Of a stretch of 5,662 nucleotides of DNA, positions 1-4,130 are shown piece by piece. This DNA comes from JBFJWU01 sp041623475 [NCBI: bacterium] (GTDB lineage Bacteria; J088), in the NCBI GenBank assembly GCA_041623475.1, contig JBFJWU010000236.1, positions 1 through 5,662 on the forward strand, read 5' to 3'. Every line of letters begins with the position of its first letter. Within the stretch, counting starts at the first letter, position 1. Both the position numbers and the translations under genes were made by a program. The notes beneath the pieces were generated by a model. The model ran no database searches, was not told where the DNA came from, and saw nothing but the letters and a program-made list of their open reading frames with translations.

Positions 1-1
1 A

Positions 2-421
2 ACCCGCCTCGCGCAGGAATACGGTGTGTCGATCGATGTCTACAGCATCATTTACAACCTGATTGACGACATCAAGGCGGCGCTTCAGGGCTTGCTTGCA
101 CCGGAGGAAAAGGAAAAAAGCGTTGGCTGGGCCAAAGTCCTGGAAACGTTCCCGATCAAGGGCAAGGGGACTGTTGCAGGTTGCAAGGTCGAAAGCGGCA
201 AATTTGCAAATGGCTTGAGTGTTCGGCTCGTACGCGATGGGCAGGTGCTTTACGACGGCAAGATCGCAAACTTGCGACGGTTCGAAGACGATGTCGAAGA
301 GGTCGATACCGGGCTGGAGTGCGGAATCCTGTTGGAAAAATTCAACAAGGTCAAGATTGGCGACGAGCTTGAATGCTATGACGTTGTCCAGGTCGAGCGC
401 ATATTGGGCGAGGGCGATTGA
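2..421 (+). CDS. infB: Translation initiation factor IF-2, C-terminal part (5' truncated by window)
   Basis: This is the last 139 residues of IF-2, the GTPase that brings initiator fMet-tRNA to the 30S subunit and promotes subunit joining. The frame is open from base 2 with no start, so the GTP-binding domain lies upstream of the window. The first residues (TRLAQEYGVSIDVYSIIYNL, then IDD) match the end of IF-2 domain 3 and its linker helix. Residues from about 42 onward form the C2 beta-barrel that contacts the acceptor end of fMet-tRNA. Family hallmarks are the KGTVAGCKVESG stretch and LRRFEDDVEEVDTGLECGI, which parallels E. coli LRRFKDDVNEVRNGMECGI. The end is intact: the protein stops at GEGD, about where the family ends. 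The TGA stop overlaps the TTG start of the next gene, which implies translational coupling. Identification is by recalled family sequence and is secure. Confidence 0.97.
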   Translation, partial: TRLAQEYGVSIDVYSIIYNLIDDIKAALQGLLAPEEKEKSVGWAKVLETFPIKGKGTVAGCKVESGKFANGLSVRLVRDGQVLYDGKIANLRRFEDDVEEVDTGLECGILLEKFNKVKIGDELECYDVVQVERILGEGD

Positions 422-735
422 TCGCAGTCGCGGTCGAGGTTGACCTGTACCTGCCCGGTCTGAGGTCACTCAAGGACAAGCGCAAGCTGGTCAAGTCAAT
501 TGTCGATGGCATTGCACCACGATACCGGGCGGCCGTAGCAGAGGTCGGTCATAACGAGGACTATCAAAGGGCAACGGTGGGCTTTGCATTTGTTGGTGCC
601 TCGCCATCGGAAGTCCACCAACGTAAACTGAAATTGTTGGACAAGATTCGCGGAAAACCAGGGATCGAAATCGTGGCCACCAGGGATTCCGAGTGGTCGC
701 CGACGGACGATTCGGCAGGATTTCCGGGGATCTGA
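418..735 (+). CDS. ylxP: DUF503 family protein (YlxP-like)
   Basis: A small protein of 105 residues, slightly longer than the usual 90-100 of the DUF503 family, which commonly sits between infB and rbfA. The biochemical role is not firmly established; a link to ribosome maturation is inferred from its location. The family signature is clear: an N-terminal beta strand, then LPGLRSLKDKRKLVKS (residues 12-27, with the conserved SLKDKR at 17-22), and VAEVGHNEDYQRATVGFA (40-57). The start is TTG at 418, overlapping the infB stop by 4 nt (TTGA). It is chosen because the family begins with a hydrophobic strand only about 15 residues before SLKDKR. A GAGGG at 410-414 is only 3 nt from TTG, so initiation probably relies on ribosomes terminating on infB. 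The last ~15 residues (EWSPTDDSAGFPGI) look like a disordered tail. Confidence 0.9.
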   Translation: MIAVAVEVDLYLPGLRSLKDKRKLVKSIVDGIAPRYRAAVAEVGHNEDYQRATVGFAFVGASPSEVHQRKLKLLDKIRGKPGIEIVATRDSEWSPTDDSAGFPGI

Positions 736-758
736 CACCTGGCGGAAACGCGAAACCC

Positions 759-763
759 GAGGA
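759..763 (+). promoter_or_regulatory. Ribosome binding site of rbfA
   Basis: GAGGA lies 9 nt before the GTG at 773. It supports that GTG over an ATG at 768, which is in another frame and opens only a five-codon reading frame ending at TAA 783-785. Confidence 0.7.
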
Positions 764-772
764 CACGATGTT

Positions 773-1162
773 GTGGCGCATGTAAATCCATATCCCCGCT
801 CTGTACGAGTGGCATCGTTGCTGCAACAGGAGGTTGCGGGCTGGCTTTTGCAGGATGCCGAGGCCCCCTGGAACGGCCTGGCGACTATTACGCGGGTTGA
901 GCTGTCTCGTGACATGACCAAGGCTGACATCTACGTATTACTCCACGACGACGATGAGCCGAATGTCAAGTCCCTGATGGCATATTTGAAGGGCGAGGCA
1001 GGCCGTGTTCGAGGTCGACTGGGCCGGACATTACACATGAAGCGAATTCCACAGTTGGTGTTCCGGTACGACCATCCATATGCGGGGGCCGCGCGTGTTG
1101 ATCAACTGATCCAGGGCATTTCCCGAGAATCCGGGCAGGACGAACCCGATGAACAAGGCTGA
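773..1162 (+). CDS. rbfA: 30S ribosome-binding factor A
   Basis: RbfA (129 residues, normal family length) is a single-KH-fold cold-shock factor. It binds the 30S subunit near the 5' end of 16S rRNA helix 1 and acts late in small-subunit maturation. The family pattern is present in order: RSVRVASLLQQEVAGWL at the N-terminus (9-25), the central strand ITRVELSRDMTKADIYVLL (39-57), the helix KSLMAYLKGEAGRVRGRLGR (66-85), and LHMKRIPQLVFRYD (87-100), corresponding to the MRLRIVPELTFFYD segment of E. coli RbfA. The C-terminal 12 residues are acidic and probably unstructured. The GTG start is preceded by GAGGA and gives the expected N-terminus. The frame is open further upstream, but I see no better-placed start. 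The gap after the DUF503 gene is 37 nt, and the 3' end overlaps the next gene by 14 nt, so it is read as part of the same operon. Confidence 0.95.
   Translation: MAHVNPYPRSVRVASLLQQEVAGWLLQDAEAPWNGLATITRVELSRDMTKADIYVLLHDDDEPNVKSLMAYLKGEAGRVRGRLGRTLHMKRIPQLVFRYDHPYAGAARVDQLIQGISRESGQDEPDEQG
1137..1140 (+). promoter_or_regulatory. Ribosome binding site of the DHH phosphoesterase gene, inside rbfA
   Basis: AGGA within the last codons of rbfA lies 8 nt before the ATG at 1149. It supports that start and the 14-nt overlap between the two genes. Confidence 0.6.
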
Positions 1163-2144
1163 CTCGTCGCCGCAATTGGCCCTGGTTGCATCCGAGCTTG
1201 CAAACGGGCAGGAATTTCTGTTGACCTGCCACGCGAACCCCGACGGCGATGCATTAGGCAGTTTGCTGGCAATGGCCCATCTGCTGACAGAGATGGGAAA
1301 AACGGTTCACGTGTACAGTGCTGACCCGGTTCCCAAACGACTTGCGTTCCTGCCTGGCTGCGAAATGGTACGCCCGGATTTGCCGCAAGAGCCGTGCGAA
1401 TGGCTGATCATCATGGACTGCTCGGAAGCAGAACGGGTTTCCCCCGAGCTGGTAGAGCATCACCCCTGGAAACGGTCAATGGTCATTGACCATCATTTGA
1501 CCGAACGGCTGACTGGTGACGTGAATTATGTCGACCCGTCTGCTGCGGCTACAGGCGAAATGATTTTCCGAGTTGCGCAGTTTTTGGGACATAACATCAG
1601 CCCGGAGTTTGCTACGTGCGCGTTTACGGCCATCTGTACAGATACTGGCTCCTTCCGTTTTTCGAATACGACCCCGCAGGCGATGGCCGTTGCATCACGG
1701 CTTGTGGAAGCTGGAGCGGTGCCCAGCGATATCGCGCAACACGTTTTCGAAAGCCAGTCCATTGGTCGTCTTCGGCTGCTGGGCGAGTTGTTAGGCGACC
1801 TGGAATTACATTTCGACAATCGTGTGGCCTTGATCGAGGTGACGTCCGAGAAGATGCAACGATGGGGTGTGACCAAGCCGGAATTGGATGGAATTGTGGA
1901 TTTTGGTCGGTCTATTGACGGGGTCTACGTGTCGATCCAGGTCCGGGAGGTCGAAGCGGATGTACGATACAAGGCCAGCTTGAGGTCGCGGTTTGGGGTC
2001 AGTGTCGAGTCTGTTGCCAGTTCATTTGGCGGCGGTGGTCACAAATATGCCGCCGGGTGCGAGTTGGCAGGGACGCGCGATGATGTGATTGGTCGGTTGC
2101 TGGTCGCGGTTGAATCGGCTCTTGACGATGCGGGGCAAACATGA
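1149..2144 (+). CDS. nrnA: Bifunctional oligoribonuclease / pAp phosphatase, DHH-DHHA1 family (NrnA-like)
   Basis: A cytosolic Mn-dependent phosphoesterase of 331 residues. NrnA homologues degrade 2-5-nt RNA (nanoRNA) and often dephosphorylate pAp, replacing Orn and CysQ where these are absent. The DHH domain shows all metal-binding motifs: HANPDGDALGS (28-38; H28, D32, D34), the Asp of IMDCSE (D90), the name-giving DHH in VIDHHLTE (114-116), and TDTGSFRFSN (164-173; D165). The C-terminal DHHA1 substrate-binding domain has R-x-K-x-S-L-R-S-R near 273-281 and the glycine loop FGGGGHKYAAGC (293-304). Length and domain order are typical, and no key residue is missing. It overlaps rbfA by 14 nt and truB by 4 nt (ATGA), so it should be translationally coupled to both. 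Position between rbfA and truB is conserved in many bacteria. Whether this member favours nanoRNA, pAp or cyclic-dinucleotide-derived dinucleotides cannot be told from sequence. Confidence 0.93.
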   Translation: MNKADSSPQLALVASELANGQEFLLTCHANPDGDALGSLLAMAHLLTEMGKTVHVYSADPVPKRLAFLPGCEMVRPDLPQEPCEWLIIMDCSEAERVSPELVEHHPWKRSMVIDHHLTERLTGDVNYVDPSAAATGEMIFRVAQFLGHNISPEFATCAFTAICTDTGSFRFSNTTPQAMAVASRLVEAGAVPSDIAQHVFESQSIGRLRLLGELLGDLELHFDNRVALIEVTSEKMQRWGVTKPELDGIVDFGRSIDGVYVSIQVREVEADVRYKASLRSRFGVSVESVASSFGGGGHKYAAGCELAGTRDDVIGRLLVAVESALDDAGQT

Positions 2145-3079
2145 CGATATCGGGTGTGCTATTGATTGATAAACCTGCGGGCTGGCGCAGTCGCCAGGTT
2201 GTTGATGCGGTCGGCAAGCTGCTGGGCGAACGCAAAATCGGGCACGCAGGCACGCTCGATCCTGCGGCAACTGGTCTTTTGGTTCTCCTGATCAGGGATG
2301 CTACCAAGCTAAGCCGATTCCTGATGGATGGCCGCAAGGTTTACCAGGCAACCATCCGGCTGGGGATTGAAACAGATACATATGATGGCGACGGCAAAAC
2401 AGTTGCCGAATGCGAAACCGGTCATCTTACGTCGGATCAGGTAAAAGAGGCCCTGGGGCAATTCAGGGGAACGATCACGCAGACACCCCCAGAATATTCC
2501 GCAATAAAAATTGACGGCAAACCGGCGTACAAGTATGCCAGAGCCGGGCAGGAAGTTGAGGTCAAACCCCGCGAGATTACGATCTATTCGCTGCAGATTA
2601 CTGATATTAATTTGCCGGATGTCCAGATCGAACTGACCTGCTCCAAGGGAACCTATGTGCGCAGCCTGGCTCACGATCTGGGTGCGGCTCTTGGAGTTGG
2701 TGGGCATCTGGCTGCGATTCGCAGGGTCGAATCCGGTGCCCATCACGTCGCCCAGGCCATTGACCTGGAACAGTGGCTCGACCGACCGCGGACGGAACTG
2801 GAAGGCATGATCATTCCTGTCGCGGAGGCGCTTGCCGATATCCCGGCAATACAGGCGAACACCGCTCTGGCAGCCCGCGTCCAGAACGGCCGACCAATTG
2901 AAGGGGAAGTTCTTTATGGGCAACTGCCGGAAAACCTGCGCAAGGGTGACCTGGTTCAAATCCTGACCGACCAGAAACTGGCTGTGATGACTGTCGTCTG
3001 CCCGCCTTCAGAGCTGGGGCCGCCGCCGTGGCGCGGGACGCAGCCACTGAAATACGAACGGGTACTGAATACAAGTTGA
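2141..3079 (+). CDS. truB: tRNA pseudouridine-55 synthase
   Basis: TruB (312 residues, close to E. coli's 314) converts U55 in the T-loop of tRNAs to pseudouridine and also acts as a tRNA chaperone. The catalytic motif is intact: GHAGTLDPAATGLL (34-47) with nucleophile D40. Other landmarks are the start GVLLIDKPAGW (5-15), the active-site tyrosine segment KVYQATIRLGIETDT (66-80, Y68), PPEYSAIKIDGKPAYKYAR (116-134) and CSKGTYVRSLAHDLG (167-181), whose R174 matches the conserved Arg that contacts the catalytic Asp. A short PUA-like C-terminal region (about 236-312) ends in LKYERVLN. One oddity is that the usual T/S-S-H/N after KPxG reads WRSRQVV here. The ATG overlaps the upstream stop as ATGA, with GGGG 5 nt upstream as a weak ribosome site. 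Confidence 0.96.
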   Translation: MTISGVLLIDKPAGWRSRQVVDAVGKLLGERKIGHAGTLDPAATGLLVLLIRDATKLSRFLMDGRKVYQATIRLGIETDTYDGDGKTVAECETGHLTSDQVKEALGQFRGTITQTPPEYSAIKIDGKPAYKYARAGQEVEVKPREITIYSLQITDINLPDVQIELTCSKGTYVRSLAHDLGAALGVGGHLAAIRRVESGAHHVAQAIDLEQWLDRPRTELEGMIIPVAEALADIPAIQANTALAARVQNGRPIEGEVLYGQLPENLRKGDLVQILTDQKLAVMTVVCPPSELGPPPWRGTQPLKYERVLNTS

Positions 3080-3085
3080 ATTATC

Positions 3086-3093
3086 GGAGGGAG
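3086..3093 (+). promoter_or_regulatory. Strong Shine-Dalgarno-like GGAGGGAG without a start at normal distance
   Basis: The best Shine-Dalgarno match I noticed in the window lies just after the truB stop, yet 41 nt separate it from the ATG at 3135. At normal spacing there is only ATT (3097), which is in another frame and stops after 25 codons. In the frame of the downstream gene no ATG, GTG or TTG occurs between the stop at 3066 and the ATG at 3135. A small hairpin, GCGG-TTC-CCGC (3104-3114), lies between. It may be a standby or leader site, a ribosome site for a non-canonical start, or chance. Confidence 0.35.
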
Positions 3094-3134
3094 TCGATTT
3101 ACAGCGGTTCCCGCAGTTTCGTACGGATGCTTTT

Positions 3135-3989
3135 ATGCACAGGCATTATTGGAAAGACAGCGACCTCGAGTTAATCGGCAGTGGTCGCGCATTCGAAGAA
3201 ACCGCATTTGTCCTGCCGCGTCAGCGCCTGGCCATTGACGGTGGTTGGGGGCGCTCCGAGGTATTTGCCCAGCCGAATTTGTTTTTATCGCACCTGCACA
3301 TGGATCATGCTCTGGGCTTGCCCCGCTACGTTGTCAATCGGCACAAGATGGGCGATGGAAGCTGCCGGGTAATTGTGCCGGCCCCGGTACTGACCGAAGC
3401 CAAAGCGATCGTCCGGGCCTGGCAGCAAGCAGAAAAACGTTCAGATGGCATAGAGTGGATCGGTGTCGAACCTGGCGACGTCGTTAACCTTGACGGGCCC
3501 TGGCGGATCAAAGCCGTTGGTGCGCGTCACAATATTCCCTGTGCCGGCTTCATCCTTCAGAAACGAGGTTCAAGAGTCCGTGAGCAGTTTGCACACCTGG
3601 AATCCAGCGAAATCGGGCGTTTGGTCAGGGAAGGGCGGGATCCTGTGATCCATAGCTGGGATCCCGTATTTGCGTACTCTGGTGATACGGATGCCGGGAT
3701 TTTTGACGAGCATCCGGAATTGTTTGATGTGCCGGTGTTGTTGCTGGAATGCACGTTTGTTGAGTCGTTTCACGAAGACCCGATCAATGCCCGGGGCCAC
3801 ATTCATTGGGGCGATCTTTGCAAACTGGCACCAGAATTCAGAAACAAGTGCCTGATGCTGACCCATTTTTCGCGGCGGTATCGTCCGGATCAGTTGTGGG
3901 AAACATTGAATTCCGGGGTTCCCGATGTTTTGCGTGAAAAATTGTGCCCGTTGATTTATGTTTCCGGAAGTGAAGACCGGGGCGACTAA
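3135..3989 (+). CDS. Ribonuclease Z-like metallo-beta-lactamase-fold nuclease, short plant-like (TRZ1) type
   Basis: Predicted zinc-dependent endonuclease of 284 residues; RNase Z removes 3' trailers from tRNA precursors. The full motif series is visible: motif I Asp in LAIDGG (D35), motif II SHLHMDHALGLP (H53, H55, D57, H58), motif III His in ARHNIPCAGF (H132), motif IV YSGDTD (D184), the GHIHWGDL segment (221-228) and motif V LTHFSRRYRPDQ (H244). From memory, the layout matches plant short tRNase Z: SHxHMDHxxGLPxY, TGDTT, LVMESTF, YGHIHISEI and HFSARY all have counterparts at similar spacing, with length near 280. No signal peptide is seen, so it is probably cytosolic. The gene follows truB by 55 nt and likely belongs to the same RNA-processing operon. 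ATG 3135 is the first usable start in frame and fits the family N-terminus, but its ribosome site (GGA at 3125-3127) is poor. Other hydrolase functions of this fold cannot be excluded, and I leave out a symbol because rnz is unproven. Confidence 0.85.
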   Translation: MHRHYWKDSDLELIGSGRAFEETAFVLPRQRLAIDGGWGRSEVFAQPNLFLSHLHMDHALGLPRYVVNRHKMGDGSCRVIVPAPVLTEAKAIVRAWQQAEKRSDGIEWIGVEPGDVVNLDGPWRIKAVGARHNIPCAGFILQKRGSRVREQFAHLESSEIGRLVREGRDPVIHSWDPVFAYSGDTDAGIFDEHPELFDVPVLLLECTFVESFHEDPINARGHIHWGDLCKLAPEFRNKCLMLTHFSRRYRPDQLWETLNSGVPDVLREKLCPLIYVSGSEDRGD

Positions 3990-4005
3990 AAAACATCCGG
4001 GCAGC

Positions 4006-4047
4006 GATTGTCCGGTTTCCGACCATTATCGAAGATATTCGACAATC
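4006..4047. repeat. Two overlapping inverted repeats upstream of the promoter candidate
   Basis: GATTGTC (4006-4012) and GACAATC (4041-4047) are perfect 7-bp complementary arms 28 nt apart. Within and overlapping the right arm, TCGAA (4029-4033) and TTCGA (4038-4042) form a 5-bp stem with a GATA loop. The two structures share bases 4041-4042, so as RNA they would be alternatives. They could be an operator just upstream of the putative -35 box or a weak terminator for the upstream gene; the downstream TCCTTTACTTTC is only pyrimidine-rich. Short arms make chance possible. Confidence 0.4.
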
Positions 4048-4050
4048 TCC

Positions 4051-4080
4051 TTTACTTTCAGCGGTTTGCCGTTATATACT
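4051..4080 (+). promoter_or_regulatory. Candidate sigma-70 promoter of the secreted repeat protein gene
   Basis: TTTACT (4051-4056, 4 of 6 to TTGACA) and TATACT (4075-4080, 5 of 6 to TATAAT) are separated by 18 nt. A transcript would begin near 4087, leaving a leader of about 44-53 nt before the start codon. The site lies where a new unit is expected on functional grounds. Consensus is judged by eye for a species whose promoters are unknown. Confidence 0.45.
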
Positions 4081-4130
4081 GGTGCAAGGTCATCGTTGTA
4101 AACGTTGTTCTAAATTCGGAATCAATTACT

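Larger units (their letters stand above)
3990..4130. other. Intergenic boundary region, 141 bp
   Basis: No coding frame is supported here on either strand. It is more AT-rich than its flanks. It holds the CCGG...CCGG pair at 3997-4000 and 4012-4015, two overlapping inverted repeats and a promoter candidate. There is no convincing GC-stem plus U-tract terminator for the upstream operon. It separates the RNA-processing cluster from the secreted-protein gene. Confidence 0.7.

Noticed and set aside
768-785. Mini open frame ATG-TTG-TGG-CGC-ATG-TAA overlapping the rbfA start
   Set aside because: Five codons with poor spacing to GAGGA (4 nt). It could be a leader peptide, but nothing supports it beyond the frame itself.
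496-930. 144-codon minus-strand open frame across the DUF503 gene and rbfA
   Set aside because: It overlaps two well-supported genes, is Arg/Ser/Cys-rich and low in family-like features, and has no context of its own.
2309-2959. 216-codon open frame on the minus strand
   Set aside because: It lies wholly inside truB, whose motifs are complete. The translation shows no recognisable domain pattern, and it is explained as a shadow of truB codon use.
3127-3180. Alternative ATG at 3127 for the RNase Z-like gene
   Set aside because: It is in a different frame and meets TAA after about 15 codons.
3997-4015. CCGG...CCGG as a rho-independent terminator after the RNase Z-like gene
   Set aside because: Only a 4-bp stem with an 11-nt loop and no run of T after it; too weak to call.
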